From Chryseobacterium sp. c4a (GTDB lineage Bacteria; Bacteroidota; Bacteroidia; Flavobacteriales; Weeksellaceae): 64,000 nucleotides of DNA. Shown here piece by piece: positions 35,854 to 45,285 of this stretch. The position numbers and the translations under genes were made by a program. The notes beneath the pieces were generated by a model that was not told where the DNA came from, did no database searches, and was given only the letters and a program-made list of their open reading frames with translations. The stretch covers positions 62,001-126,000 of the forward strand of contig NZ_WXVU01000012.1 of NCBI RefSeq assembly GCF_009900745.1. The letters run 5' to 3'. How positions within the stretch are numbered: position 1 is the stretch's first letter; each line of letters starts with the position of its first letter.

Positions 35854-36393
35854 TTAATCATAATGTCCAATATTTTTTTGTACAGATTCAATCTTATTAT
35901 TTTTAAATATGATTAAATAATGTTGACCGGTAGTCATTGAATATGTTGTAAAAGGATTTCCTAAAATATCTGCTCTCAGAGAATCATTTTTGATTTCTGA
36001 AAAGTAAATATACTGTAAAGGCCCATGAAATTTACTTAATTCATCAATCCTTATAACTCTATACTTTTTATCTTCTCTCCAATTTGGTTGAGTATATTTT
36101 TTTGAGATCTTAGCTATGATTGCGTTTGGAAATGAATTCTCATTCTTAAAATATTCACTTTTATAGAGAGAATAGTTTTTAATTTTATAAATTCTGGAAA
36201 TTATTTTCACTCCAGAAGCATCTGAATTATACTCTTTTAGCAATGGTTTTCCTTGATTAAGTTTATGAGCAATAGAATTATAGGCAAGTTCATACTTTCT
36301 GAATTCTGAATTATTTTCAAAATTAGTTTTTGCTACACAAGAACATAAAAGAACCCAATTAAATAATAAAAAAACATATCTTACATTTCTCAT
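35854..36393 (-). CDS. Hypothetical lipoprotein
   Basis: 179 residues. The hydrophobic N-terminus VFLLFNWVLLCSCVAK suggests a lipobox at LCSC. The rest is basic and Tyr-rich (KKYRVIRIDELSKFHGPL) without a recognised domain. It lies 15 bases after the 36409 gene's stop on the same strand, so they probably share a transcript. Confidence 0.55.
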   Translation of the reverse strand: MRNVRYVFLLFNWVLLCSCVAKTNFENNSEFRKYELAYNSIAHKLNQGKPLLKEYNSDASGVKIISRIYKIKNYSLYKSEYFKNENSFPNAIIAKISKKYTQPNWREDKKYRVIRIDELSKFHGPLQYIYFSEIKNDSLRADILGNPFTTYSMTTGQHYLIIFKNNKIESVQKNIGHYD

Positions 36394-36408
36394 TCAATCC
36401 ATTTTTTA

Positions 36409-36837
36409 TTATTCAATTTTATAAATATAATCATTACTGATAAACTTGGTTTTATTTTGCAAGTCCTCAGTGTTAAAGACTTTTCCATCAACTTCAACAC
36501 TTTTAATCATATATCTCCATCTTCCGTTATAGCTTTTGTCAATCCTTGTTGTGGAATTGGGCGGAACTTCCAGAACAATAGCAGAGTCTTTCATTTCTAT
36601 CTTTTCAAGAGACTTCAGCTTTTTTATTTTTCTAAAAGCTTTAGGAGATAATATTTCATTTTCATAATGAAATCCGAAACTAACAGAATCATTATTTATT
36701 GCTTTTGAAACAGGGTAATGATAATTGATCGTTATTATTCTTTTTGTTCCGGTCAGATTTTGAATATAAAAATCTGTTGAATAAGAACATCCTAAAAAAA
36801 TCAGGATAAAAATAAAACTTAAAAAACCTGTCGTCAT
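36409..36837 (-). CDS. Hypothetical lipoprotein
   Basis: 142 residues with signal and lipobox (IFILIFLGCSYSTDFYI). The C-terminal half has short beta-strand-like segments (TTRIDKSYNGRWRYMIKSV). No family is recognised. ATG 36837 is used; a GTG 15 bases earlier is possible. It starts 134 bases after the carB stop, beyond that operon's terminator. Confidence 0.55.
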   Translation of the reverse strand: MTTGFLSFIFILIFLGCSYSTDFYIQNLTGTKRIITINYHYPVSKAINNDSVSFGFHYENEILSPKAFRKIKKLKSLEKIEMKDSAIVLEVPPNSTTRIDKSYNGRWRYMIKSVEVDGKVFNTEDLQNKTKFISNDYIYKIE

Positions 36838-36917
36838 TGCTTTTATACTCACTTCAATTTAGTTTAGATGTTTTTCGTAAAAATAAACAGAATACTTTGA
36901 TTGGTGATTTTTTTAAT

Positions 36918-36950
36918 AAAAAAAATCCCGCAAGAAAGCTCGCGGGATTT
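36918..36950 (-). terminator. carB: Terminator of the pyr-car operon
   Basis: AAATCCCGC/GCGGGATTT stem, extended by AG/CT across a bulge, with eight T on the minus strand, 21 bases after the carB stop. Confidence 0.85.
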
Positions 36951-36970
36951 GAAATATTTGTTTTTCGAAA

Positions 36971-39900
36971 TTACATCGTCTCCATTTTGAAGCTCATGCT
37001 TTCGATTACTTTTAGAATGGCTTCTACTGTATCCATTGAAGTTAAACAAGGAACTCCGTTTTCCACACTCATTCTTCTGATCTGGAATCCGTCTCTTTCG
37101 GCTTGTTTTCCTTTTGTAGTCGTATTTACCACATATTGAACTTTTCCTTTCTGGATCAGGTCGATCAGGTTTACATTTTCTTCTCCGATTTTGTATCCTA
37201 TTTTGCAAGGAATTCCTTTTTCTTCGAAGAATTTCGCAGTACCTTCTGTAGCCCAGATTCTGAAACCTACTTCATGGAATCTTGCAGCCAAATCAGCAGC
37301 TTCTTCCTTGTGCTTATCTGCTACAGTGAATAAGATAGAACCATGCATAGGAACTTTTCTTCCTGCTGCTACCAGTCCTTTGTAAAGGGCTTTCTCTAAA
37401 GTCGTATCTTTCCCCATAACTTCTCCTGTAGACTTCATTTCTGGGCCTAAAGAGATGTCAACTTTCGTTAATTTTGAGAAAGAGAACACCGGTACTTTTA
37501 CAAAGACTCCTTCTTTATTTGGAACCAATCCGTTTTTGTAACCAAGATCCACTAACTTCTGTCCTAAGATCGCTTTCGTTGCAAGGTTTGCCATTGGAAC
37601 TTCCGTGATTTTAGATAAGAAAGGAACTGTTCTTGATGAACGTGGGTTTACTTCAATCACATATACATTTCCTTCAAAAAGTACATACTGGATGTTCATT
37701 AATCCGATTACTTTCAGTCCTTTTGCCAGTCTTTGAGTATAGTCTACTAAAGTATCGATTTCACTTTGTGAGATATTCTGTGGCGGATATACTGCGATAG
37801 AGTCTCCGGAGTGAACTCCTGCTCTTTCGATGTGCTCCATAATTCCTGGAATTACCACTGTTTCACCATCACAGATCGCATCTACTTCAATCTCCTTTCC
37901 TACCATATATTTATCAACCAACACAGGGTGCTCAGGGCTTGCATCTACCGCATGCTCCATATAGTGCGCCAGTTCTGCTTCTGCATATACAATTTCCATG
38001 GCTCTACCTCCAAGAACGTAGCTTGGACGTACCAATACCGGATAACCGATTTCGTTAGCGATTTTAATGGCTTCTTCTTTTGAAGTAGAAGTTCTTCCTT
38101 TTGGCTGAGGAATTCCAAGTTCCTGAAGTGCTTTTTCGAATTTATCTCTGTTTTCAGCTCTGTCAAGATCTTCAAGTGAAGTTCCTAAAATCTGTACTCC
38201 ATGAGAAGCTAATTTGTCTGCAAGGTTAATTGCAGTTTGTCCTCCGAACTGTACTACTACTCCTTTAGGTTTTTCAAGCTCGATGATGTTCATTACATCT
38301 TCTTCAGTAAGTGGCTCGAAGTATAATTTGTCAGAGATAGAGAAGTCTGTAGAAACCGTCTCAGGGTTATTGTTGATGATGATTGCTTCGTAACCCATTT
38401 CTTTGATCGCCCATACTGAGTGAACGGTTGCGTAGTCAAATTCAACTCCCTGTCCGATTCTGATAGGTCCTGATCCTAGTACGATGATCTTTTCTTTATC
38501 AGAAACTACACTTTCGTTTTCTTCTTCATAAGTTCCGTAGAAGTATGGAGTTTCACTTTCAAACTCAGCCGCACAAGTGTCTACCATTTTGTAAACCGGC
38601 ATTACTCCGTTTTCTTTTCTGAAGTTGAATACTTCACGTTCTTTTACATCCCAAAGAACTGCGATATTGATATCTGCGAAACCTAATCTTTTTGCTTCAA
38701 TTAATGTTTCTTTATCAAATTTATTTTCAGCGATAACTTTTTCAAAATCAACTAGTTTTTTTAGTTTCCAGATGAAGAATTTATCAATTTTGCTCCATTC
38801 TACGATTTGCTCCCAGTCGTATCCTCTTCTTAAAGCATCTCCGATGATGAATAATCTCTCATCATCACACACTCTGATTCTTCTTTCGATTTCTTCAGCA
38901 GTAAGAGCCTGAGCTTGTTTTGTTTTTAATCCTAAATGCTTGATTCCAGTTTCTAATGAACGGATTGCTTTTTGTAAAGACTCTTCAAGGTTTCTTCCGA
39001 TTGCCATTACTTCACCAGTTGCTTTCATCTGAGTGGAAAGTCTTCTGTCTGCAGTTTCGAATTTATCGAATGGGAATCTTGGGAATTTTGTTACCACATA
39101 ATCCAGAGCAGGTTCAAAACATGCGTATGTTTTTCCTGTTACCGGGTTCATGATTTCATCCAGCGTTAATCCTACTGCAATTTTCGCTGCGATCTTTGCA
39201 ATCGGATATCCTGTTGCCTTACTTGCTAAAGCTGATGAACGGGAAACTCTAGGGTTTACCTCGATGATATAGTAGTTGAATGAATATGGATCTAGTGCTA
39301 ACTGTACGTTACACCCACCTTCAATTCCTAATGCTCGGATGATTTTTAAAGAAGCATTTCTCAATAATTGGTACTCTCTGTCTGAAAGGGTCTGAGAAGG
39401 TGCTACTACGATAGAGTCACCTGTGTGAACTCCTACCGGGTCAATATTTTCCATGTTACAAACCACAATCGCGTTGTCGTTTGCATCACGCATTACTTCG
39501 TACTCAATTTCTTTGAAACCAGCAATTGATTTCTCAATAAGACACTGTGTAACCGGGCTGTGTTTTAGTCCTAGCTCAGCAATCTCTTTTAATTCTTCTT
39601 CAGTGGAAGCGATACCTCCACCTGTTCCACCCATTGTAAAGGCAGGACGAACAATTACAGGATAACCGATCTCATCAGCAAAAGCTAATGCTCCTTCTAC
39701 TGTATTTACAATATCAGATTCAGGAACCGGCTCGTTCAATTCTCTCATCAATTCACGGAAAAGATCTCTGTCTTCCGCTCTGTTGATGGCAGAAAGTTTA
39801 GTTCCCAATACTTCCACTTTGCATTCTTCAAGAATTCCTGATTTCTCAAGTTCTACCGCCATGTTAAGACCTGTTTGTCCTCCAAGCGTTGGTAGTAATG

Positions 39901-40153
39901 CATCAGGACGTTCTTTTCTGATGATGTGGCTTACAAACTGTAATGAAATCGGCTCGATATATACTTTATCAGCGATTTCCACATCTGTCATGATCGTTGC
40001 AGGGTTTGAATTGATCAAAATTACTTTGTAGCCTTCTTCTTTCAAAGATAAGCAAGCCTGCGTTCCTGCGTAATCAAATTCAGCTGCCTGTCCGATGATG
40101 ATAGGGCCTGAACCGATTACTAAAATTGTTTTTATATCTGTACGTTTTGCCAT
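36971..40153 (-). CDS. carB: Carbamoyl-phosphate synthase large subunit
   Basis: Cytoplasmic enzyme making carbamoyl phosphate from bicarbonate, ammonia and two ATP. The two homologous halves are visible: ATP-grasp of the carboxyphosphate half ([20 protein letters not shown]) and of the carbamoyl half ([20 protein letters not shown]). The C-terminal MGS-like allosteric domain follows ([15 protein letters not shown]). The 1060-residue length is normal. It is separated from carA by a four-helix-bundle gene with flanking repeats, an unusual interruption. The product feeds both PyrB and the ArgF' enzyme encoded nearby. Confidence 0.97.
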   Translation of the reverse strand: MAKRTDIKTILVIGSGPIIIGQAAEFDYAGTQACLSLKEEGYKVILINSNPATIMTDVEIADKVYIEPISLQFVSHIIRKERPDALLPTLGGQTGLNMAVELEKSGILEECKVEVLGTKLSAINRAEDRDLFRELMRELNEPVPESDIVNTVEGALAFADEIGYPVIVRPAFTMGGTGGGIASTEEELKEIAELGLKHSPVTQCLIEKSIAGFKEIEYEVMRDANDNAIVVCNMENIDPVGVHTGDSIVVAPSQTLSDREYQLLRNASLKIIRALGIEGGCNVQLALDPYSFNYYIIEVNPRVSRSSALASKATGYPIAKIAAKIAVGLTLDEIMNPVTGKTYACFEPALDYVVTKFPRFPFDKFETADRRLSTQMKATGEVMAIGRNLEESLQKAIRSLETGIKHLGLKTKQAQALTAEEIERRIRVCDDERLFIIGDALRRGYDWEQIVEWSKIDKFFIWKLKKLVDFEKVIAENKFDKETLIEAKRLGFADINIAVLWDVKEREVFNFRKENGVMPVYKMVDTCAAEFESETPYFYGTYEEENESVVSDKEKIIVLGSGPIRIGQGVEFDYATVHSVWAIKEMGYEAIIINNNPETVSTDFSISDKLYFEPLTEEDVMNIIELEKPKGVVVQFGGQTAINLADKLASHGVQILGTSLEDLDRAENRDKFEKALQELGIPQPKGRTSTSKEEAIKIANEIGYPVLVRPSYVLGGRAMEIVYAEAELAHYMEHAVDASPEHPVLVDKYMVGKEIEVDAICDGETVVIPGIMEHIERAGVHSGDSIAVYPPQNISQSEIDTLVDYTQRLAKGLKVIGLMNIQYVLFEGNVYVIEVNPRSSRTVPFLSKITEVPMANLATKAILGQKLVDLGYKNGLVPNKEGVFVKVPVFSFSKLTKVDISLGPEMKSTGEVMGKDTTLEKALYKGLVAAGRKVPMHGSILFTVADKHKEEAADLAARFHEVGFRIWATEGTAKFFEEKGIPCKIGYKIGEENVNLIDLIQKGKVQYVVNTTTKGKQAERDGFQIRRMSVENGVPCLTSMDTVEAILKVIESMSFKMETM

Positions 40154-40165
40154 TTTTCTTTTTTT

Positions 40166-40199
40166 AGATACAAGATGTTAGATGTCAGATTTCAGACTT
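40166..40199 (-). repeat. Left inverted repeat around four-helix-bundle gene
   Basis: AGATACAAGATGTTAGATGT and following bases form the inverse of 40571-40604. About 25 of 34 positions match. Internally it repeats the unit ATCTGA/ATGTCA. Confidence 0.6.
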
Positions 40200-40212
40200 C
40201 CAACAGGATGTT

Positions 40213-40566
40213 TTACTTTTTTAAATTAGATTTGAATGTATAAATCATTCTTTGAATTTCATTCAGATTTGATATTAAACCATTGACTTTTTCTGCTTCT
40301 AGTAAATTTAACTCTCTAATTAAAATTAGCTGTGTCTGTAGCTCAAAAGAGGACGCATTGGCTATTCCGAGAAAATGATAAAATTCTCTATCATTATTTC
40401 TTCCGGCTCCTTCGGCTATATTTGAAGGAATAGAGACCACAGACCTTTTAATTTGAGAAACCAAACCAAACTTTTCATCTTTAGGTAACTCTGCACAAAT
40501 GATATAAATCTGTTTTGCAAGTTCTATAGATTTCTGCCAAAAAACCAGTTTTTCAAAATTATGCAT
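40213..40566 (-). CDS. Four-helix-bundle protein (23S IVS/Avd-like)
   Basis: A 117-residue protein of the 'four helix bundle' family related to 23S rRNA intervening-sequence proteins and Avd of diversity-generating retroelements. Family hallmarks are SIELAKQIYII, FGLVSQIKRSVVSIPSNIAE and GAGRNNDREFYHFLGIANAS. No reverse transcriptase or rRNA gene is near. ATG 40566 is preferred over TTG 40572. The gene and its flanks are bounded by imperfect inverted repeats and sit between carA and carB, which suggests a mobile or passenger element. Confidence 0.85.
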   Translation of the reverse strand: MHNFEKLVFWQKSIELAKQIYIICAELPKDEKFGLVSQIKRSVVSIPSNIAEGAGRNNDREFYHFLGIANASSFELQTQLILIRELNLLEAEKVNGLISNLNEIQRMIYTFKSNLKK

Positions 40567-40570
40567 GATC

Positions 40571-40604
40571 AAGTCTGTTATCTGATGTCTAATATCTGAA
40601 GTCT
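40571..40604 (-). repeat. Right inverted repeat around four-helix-bundle gene
   Basis: AAGTCTGTTATCTGATGTCT and following bases are the partner of 40166-40199. It ends four bases before the carA stop. Confidence 0.6.
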
Positions 40605-40607
40605 TTC

Positions 40608-41681
40608 TTACTTTTTAAAGTCCTCCATCATTTCAATAAACTCATCAAACAAGTAGTTTGCATCTTCAGGGCCTGGGCTTGCTTCAGGGTGATATTGAAC
40701 TGAGAAACAAGGGTGGATTTTGTGTTTTAATCCTTCGTTGGTTCTGTCGTTTAGTGCAATGTGCGTTTCGATAAGGTCTGTTCCTTTTAAACTTTCCTGA
40801 TCTACAGCATATCCGTGATTCTGAGAAGTGATTGCTACCGTGTTTTTCGCTAGGTCTAGTACTGGGTGATTACCTCCTCTGTGTCCAAACTTCAGTTTGA
40901 ATGTTTTAGCTCCACAAGCAAGACCAATTAACTGGTGTCCTAAACAGATTCCGAAGATTGGAACTTTTCCTAATAATCCACGGATCATATCTAATGCATG
41001 TGGTACATCTTCCGGGTCTCCGGGGCCGTTTGAAAGCATGATTCCGTCTGGATTCATCAATAGGATATCTTCAGCTGTTGTATCCTGAGAAACCACAATA
41101 ATATCACAGTTTCTTTGAGATAATTCTCTGATGATTCCTAATTTAGCTCCGAAATCTACCAACACCACTTTGAAACCTCTGTTTGGGTTTGCATAAGGTG
41201 TTTTTGTAGAAACTTCTTCTACCTGATTTGTTGGGAATGCAGTTGTTTTTAATTCTGCAGCAGTTGACGCTTCATCTGCGTCCGCATTCACAATTTTTCC
41301 TTTCACTACTCCTGAATTACGAAGAATTCTTGTCAGTCTTCTTGTATCAATTCCTGAAATTCCTGAAAGATTTTTCTTTTTAAATAGTTCATCTAAAGTA
41401 ATCTGAGTACGGAAGTTAGAAGGAAGATCGCAAAGTTCTTTTACGATAAGCCCTTTAATTGCCGGCTCAATACTTTCATAATCATCACGGTTAATACCAT
41501 AATTTCCGATAAGCGGATAGGTCATACAAACTATCTGACCACAATACGATGGGTCAGAGATCAATTCCTGATACCCTGTCATTCCGGTATTGAAAACTAC
41601 TTCTCCTGCAGTTTCCAATTCTGCTCCGAAACCTTCTCCATGAAATACTTCACCGGACTCCAGTATTAATTTTTTCTTCAT
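40608..41681 (-). CDS. carA: Carbamoyl-phosphate synthase small subunit
   Basis: Glutaminase subunit that supplies ammonia to CarB. The N-terminal domain has the conserved MTGYQELISDPSYCGQIV segment. The class I amidotransferase domain carries the nucleophile Cys in FGICLGHQLIG and the His/Glu pair in SVQYHPEASPGP. The 357-residue length is normal. It follows pyrB by 83 bases, with a GCTCC/GGAGC hairpin between them, and is the second gene of the pyr operon. Confidence 0.96.
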   Translation of the reverse strand: MKKKLILESGEVFHGEGFGAELETAGEVVFNTGMTGYQELISDPSYCGQIVCMTYPLIGNYGINRDDYESIEPAIKGLIVKELCDLPSNFRTQITLDELFKKKNLSGISGIDTRRLTRILRNSGVVKGKIVNADADEASTAAELKTTAFPTNQVEEVSTKTPYANPNRGFKVVLVDFGAKLGIIRELSQRNCDIIVVSQDTTAEDILLMNPDGIMLSNGPGDPEDVPHALDMIRGLLGKVPIFGICLGHQLIGLACGAKTFKLKFGHRGGNHPVLDLAKNTVAITSQNHGYAVDQESLKGTDLIETHIALNDRTNEGLKHKIHPCFSVQYHPEASPGPEDANYLFDEFIEMMEDFKK

Positions 41682-41718
41682 TTTTTCTATTTAGATTTTC
41701 TTTTTTTATTATCAGGTC

Positions 41719-41731
41719 GCTCCTACGGAGC
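41719..41731 (-). repeat. Intercistronic hairpin between pyrB and carA
   Basis: GCTCC-TAC-GGAGC. It resembles the hairpins after argG and after argF' and sits 34 bases after the pyrB stop. Confidence 0.5.
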
Positions 41732-41764
41732 TCGCTATATTTTTTACTTTTACCTTGGCTCTTT

Positions 41765-42655
41765 TTATTTAAAGGTAAATCCTTTTTCTTCTAATGCATC
41801 TTTTAAGATGGCCATTCTGGCGAAAACCCCGTTTTCCATTTGTCTGAAGACTCTTGAACGTTCGCATTCTACCAGATCTGAATCTATTTCCACTCCTCTG
41901 TTGATAGGTGCCGGGTGCATGATGATGGCTTCTTTTTTCATGGCTAGTTCTCTTTCTTTCGTCAGACCATATTTTCTGTGATAATCTGAAGCAGTAAAGC
42001 TCATTGCGTCATCATGTCTTTCATGTTGGATTCTTAATAACATCAGAACGTCTACTTCAGCGATCAATTCGTCTACGGAAAGATAAGTTCCGTTGATTAA
42101 TGCTCCTTCGTCAAACCATTGTTCAGGACCGGAGAAATATACTTTAGCCCCTAGTCTTCTTAAAGCTTCAGCATTTGAATTGGCAACACGACTGTGTTTT
42201 ACATCCCCTACAATTCCTACTTTTAATCCTTCAAACTTTCCAAATTCCTGATAGATCGTCATCAGATCCAGCATACATTGTGAAGGATGGTTTCCTGTTC
42301 CGTCTCCTCCATTGATTACAGGAATTTTAATATTTTTCAGTTCTTCAAAATATCTGTCTTTCTTATCACGGATTACTACAAGGTTTACTCCAAGGCTTTC
42401 AATGGTCTTTACTGTATCATAAAGACTTTCGCCTTTATTTACAGAACTGTGTGAAGCATCAAAAGGAACAACCTGTAATCCTAATTTTCTTTCTGCAATA
42501 TCAAAGCTTGTTTTTGTTCTTGTACTGTCTTCGAAGAAAAGATTGGAGCAAAAAACTTCGCCTTCAATTTTAGCAGTTTTTCCATTTCTGAAAGCCATCG
42601 CTTCTGTCAGTATACTGTTGATTTTCTCGGTACTTAGTTCTGTAATCGTAAACAT
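41765..42655 (-). CDS. pyrB: Aspartate carbamoyltransferase catalytic subunit
   Basis: Transfers a carbamoyl group to aspartate, the first committed step of pyrimidine synthesis. Carbamoyl-phosphate-binding STRTKTSF, aspartate-loop [10 protein letters not shown] and [11 protein letters not shown] are visible. Length 296. ATG 42655 is used because an upstream frame to 42694 lies within the leader terminator. No pyrI gene is seen, so regulation by a regulatory subunit is unlikely and the leader described next is the candidate control point. Confidence 0.96.
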   Translation of the reverse strand: MFTITELSTEKINSILTEAMAFRNGKTAKIEGEVFCSNLFFEDSTRTKTSFDIAERKLGLQVVPFDASHSSVNKGESLYDTVKTIESLGVNLVVIRDKKDRYFEELKNIKIPVINGGDGTGNHPSQCMLDLMTIYQEFGKFEGLKVGIVGDVKHSRVANSNAEALRRLGAKVYFSGPEQWFDEGALINGTYLSVDELIAEVDVLMLLRIQHERHDDAMSFTASDYHRKYGLTKERELAMKKEAIIMHPAPINRGVEIDSDLVECERSRVFRQMENGVFARMAILKDALEEKGFTFK

Positions 42656-42674
42656 AATCTTAATTTTTAAGCAT

Positions 42675-42702
42675 AAAAAAAGCGAAGACAACAATCTTCG
42701 CT
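42675..42702 (-). terminator. Leader terminator (attenuator) of the pyr operon
   Basis: AGCGAAGA/TCTTCGCT, an 8-bp stem with loop TTGTTG and six T, lies 20 bases before the pyrB ATG and after the operon promoter. Its 5' arm begins in the stop codon of the leader reading frame, so a ribosome at that stop would block the hairpin. Confidence 0.75.
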
Positions 42703-42772
42703 AATAACAATAAATATCGTAAAGGGCGCTTTCGCCCGGTAAATCTAATGATATAAATGCTTTTTTATTCAT
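42701..42772 (-). CDS. pyr leader peptide
   Basis: A 23-codon frame (begins MNKKAFISLDLPGESAL and ends DIYCY, then TAG). It starts 6 bases after a consensus -7 box, so its message is nearly leaderless. It contains a GGGCG-AAAG-CGCCC hairpin (42724-42737) and, downstream of that, a U-rich stretch (UUUACGAUAUUUAUUGUUAU) before the stop codon that overlaps the terminator. This is the layout of the E. coli pyrL leader, in which UTP-dependent pausing lets the ribosome prevent termination. The function is inferred from layout, not from similarity to PyrL. Confidence 0.6.
   Translation of the reverse strand: MNKKAFISLDLPGESALYDIYCY
42724..42737 (-). promoter_or_regulatory. Putative pause hairpin in pyr leader
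   Basis: GGGCG-AAAG-CGCCC inside the leader frame, upstream of the U-rich tract. A hairpin here would be the pause site in a pyrBI-type mechanism. Confidence 0.45.
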
Positions 42773-42778
42773 TAGGTG

Positions 42779-42809
42779 CAAAGATACAAAAATTTCACGA
42801 ACCTCCAAA
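42779..42809 (-). promoter_or_regulatory. Promoter of the pyr operon
   Basis: TTTG (42806-42809), a 19-base spacer and TATCTTTG (42779-42786) match the Bacteroidota consensus exactly. The predicted start of transcription falls 1-5 bases before the leader ATG. Confidence 0.8.
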
Positions 42810-42867
42810 AACAAATTTTAAAATAAATTAAAACCTTTAGTATTTACCTATTCTCATTTAAAATTAA

Positions 42868-42875
42868 TATTTTTG
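42868..42875 (+). promoter_or_regulatory. Candidate -7 box of the Lrp gene
   Basis: TATTTTTG, 20 bases before the ATG, fits TAnnTTTG. It diverges from the pyr promoter about 60 bases away. No good -33 element is seen. Confidence 0.35.
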
Positions 42876-42895
42876 TTAACATTCAAATTTATTCT

Positions 42896-43357
42896 ATGGA
42901 TTTAAAAGACAAAATGATTCTCAGCATTATTCAGGAAGACTCTACTCTATCAGTGAAAGAAATTTCAGAAAAGATTGGTCTTACCTTTACACCAACCTAT
43001 GAAAGAATCAAACAGTTGGAAAAGCAAGGGATCATTCAAAAGTATGTAGGCCTTTTAGATCGTGAGAAGCTGGGGTTAAATATTGTTGTCTACTGTAATG
43101 TTCGTCTTAAAGAGCAATCCAAGAAAGTTTTGGAAACTTTTGAGAAACATATCGGTAAATATGATGAAGTACAGGAAATCATCAGTCTTTCCGGAGAGTA
43201 TGACTATATGTTGAAGATTATTGCCAAAGACATCAATTCTTATAATGAATTTGCAGTCAATGTGATTTCAAACGTTCCTAATATTGGACAGTACCATAGT
43301 TCCATCGTACTTCATGAGGTAAAAAAATCTACTAAATTTAAGATAGAACTGGAATAG
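42896..43357 (+). CDS. Lrp/AsnC family transcriptional regulator
   Basis: A 153-residue Lrp-type regulator. N-terminal HTH (STLSVKEISEKIGLTFTPTY) is followed by the RAM ligand-binding domain (EVQEIISLSGEYDYMLKIIA). It diverges from the pyr operon across a shared 240-base region and could bind near it; its effector is unknown, but family members usually respond to amino acids. It sits between the pyr and arg operons. Confidence 0.9.
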   Translation: MDLKDKMILSIIQEDSTLSVKEISEKIGLTFTPTYERIKQLEKQGIIQKYVGLLDREKLGLNIVVYCNVRLKEQSKKVLETFEKHIGKYDEVQEIISLSGEYDYMLKIIAKDINSYNEFAVNVISNVPNIGQYHSSIVLHEVKKSTKFKIELE

Positions 43358-43667
43358 CTGTCAATTTAAACCATTAAAAAACTTTAAGTGATGAAAAATA
43401 GTTAAGAATACTCGCATGCGAATGACAAAAGCTAAGTGTAAAAACTCAAGCTTTTCTTAACTCATTTTACCTTTAAAATTCTTCATGGTTTTTAAAGGTG
43501 GTAGCCACCATCATCAATTTCAAAGATCAAAATAAAATCCAACCATTAAGACAGCTTAAGCAATTAAGATTTAAGGATTTCACAACGATAAAACATAAGG
43601 CGATTCTAAAGTAATTTTTAGATTTTTATGTCAACTCAAGCCTTTATATATCTTAATGGTTTAGATT
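43358..43667. repeat. Gene-free stretch with AAACCATTAAGA-type repeats
   Basis: No credible gene in these 310 bases. AACCATTAA occurs at 43368-43377 and 43541-43550 and, inverted, at 43652-43662. A fourth copy lies at 54442-54453. It also holds short inverted segments around GGTGGTAGCCACC (43498-43510). No strong argH terminator is recognised. Confidence 0.4.
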
Positions 43668-44972
43668 TTAACCCAATAATTTATTTTTCAGTTTATTGAA
43701 CTGATATTCTATTTTATCCAGGCATAGATTTCCTATACTTCCCTGGTGTGTATGATCCAGAGCGCCTGGTTCAAATTCAAACTCATTATTTTCAATCTCC
43801 TGCCCTACTTTTATGTAAGCATCACGGAAAGAACTTCCACTTTTCACTTCTTCATTGATCTTTTCTACACTGAACAGGTATTTATATTTTTCGTCCTCAA
43901 GAATTCCATCTTTTACCTGGATATTTGGCAAAGTATAGCTTAATATCTCCAGACATTCTTTCAATGAATCAATGGCAGGGAAAAGAATCTCCTTGGTCAA
44001 TTGTACATCTCTGTGATATCCTGACGGAAGGTTATTCGTCAATAAAATCAACTCATTCGGTAACGCCTGAATTCTGTTGCATCGTGCGCGAACCAATTCA
44101 AAGATATCCGGATTCTTCTTATGCGGCATAATGCTGCTTCCGGTTGTAAATTCTTTTGGAAAGCTGATAAAATCGAAGTTCTGATTCAGATACAGACAAA
44201 CATCATAAGCAAATTTCCCAAGTGTTCCCGCTAAAGTTGCCATTGCCATCGCCAATAACTTCTCTGATTTTCCACGAGTCATCTGAGCATACACAGAGTT
44301 ATAATTCATCGACTGAAACCCGAGGTTATACGTTGTGCTTTCACGATTGATCGGGAAAGAAGAACCATACCCTGCTGCTGATCCCAGTGGATTTTTATTA
44401 ATAATATTTTTTGTTGAAAACAACATTTCCACATCATCTAAAAGTGCTTCTGCATAAGCTCCAAACCACAATCCGAAAGAAGAAGGCATTGCAATCTGTA
44501 AATGGGTATATCCTGGAAGCAATACATTTTTATATTGATCTGCCAATTGGATCAAAATCTGGAAAAACTCATCGGTGAGTGCCGTTATTTCACGAATTTC
44601 ATCCAATAAATATAATTTAATATCCAGTAAAACCTGATCATTTCTTGATCTTGCTGTATGGATTTTCTTTCCTGTATCGCCTAGTTTTGCAATCAGGATG
44701 GCTTCTATCTGAGAATGGATATCCTCAGCTTCTTTATCAATTTCAAAATCACCATTTTCAATTTGCTGTAAAATATCGTTTAACACTACCAGCATCTGCT
44801 CAGATTCTTCATGAGAAATAATTCCGGTTTCTGCCAGCATTTTACAATGTGCCATAGAGCCTTTAACATCATATTTTGCTAAACGTTCGTCGAAGTCAAG
44901 GTCTTTTCCTACGGTAAAATTATTGACTAATATATTGGTGGCCAGGTCGTCCTTTTGCCATATCTTTTTCAT
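43668..44972 (-). CDS. argH: Argininosuccinate lyase
   Basis: Cleaves argininosuccinate to arginine and fumarate, the last step of the pathway. HTARSRNDQV, the catalytic-region GYTHLQIAMPSS, and the signature SSIMPHKKNPD are present. ATG 44972 gives 434 residues and begins MKKIWQKDD, as in cytoplasmic ArgH proteins. It is the last arg gene, 313 bases after argE, and an exported paralog exists at 8729. Confidence 0.96.
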   Translation of the reverse strand: MKKIWQKDDLATNILVNNFTVGKDLDFDERLAKYDVKGSMAHCKMLAETGIISHEESEQMLVVLNDILQQIENGDFEIDKEAEDIHSQIEAILIAKLGDTGKKIHTARSRNDQVLLDIKLYLLDEIREITALTDEFFQILIQLADQYKNVLLPGYTHLQIAMPSSFGLWFGAYAEALLDDVEMLFSTKNIINKNPLGSAAGYGSSFPINRESTTYNLGFQSMNYNSVYAQMTRGKSEKLLAMAMATLAGTLGKFAYDVCLYLNQNFDFISFPKEFTTGSSIMPHKKNPDIFELVRARCNRIQALPNELILLTNNLPSGYHRDVQLTKEILFPAIDSLKECLEILSYTLPNIQVKDGILEDEKYKYLFSVEKINEEVKSGSSFRDAYIKVGQEIENNEFEFEPGALDHTHQGSIGNLCLDKIEYQFNKLKNKLLG

Positions 44973-45005
44973 AAGTACGTATTGATTTTCTAAGACTGTA
45001 ATCAC

Positions 45006-45285
45006 CTTATTATAATATGATACAGTCCGATTTAAAATATTTGATTGATTTTGACAAGCCCAGCAAGACTATCCTTATTACTATTAACTATAAAAAAACA
45101 TTTCCTTAATATATAAAGTCACTTTTTAATGGTATCGTTTGCATAAATCCTTATTAAAACGTAAACTTTATTGCCTGCTGAGCATTAGTCAAAATATTTA
45201 TTATGCTGGAAGCCTGAAACTGGAGACTGGAAGTTAATAATAAAACGCAACAACCTCCTTTCTTCCTTCTTCCCGCTTCCATCCT
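45006..45285. other. Intergenic region between argE and argH
   Basis: No gene is seen. It includes short repeated purine-rich segments (GAAACTGGAGACTGGAAG at 45217-45234, and CTTCCTTCTTCCCGCTTCC at 45263-45281) that can pair partly. Confidence 0.4.

Noticed and set aside
40213..40566. Diversity-generating retroelement
   Set aside because: The Avd-like protein has no reverse transcriptase, template repeat or variable-repeat target nearby.
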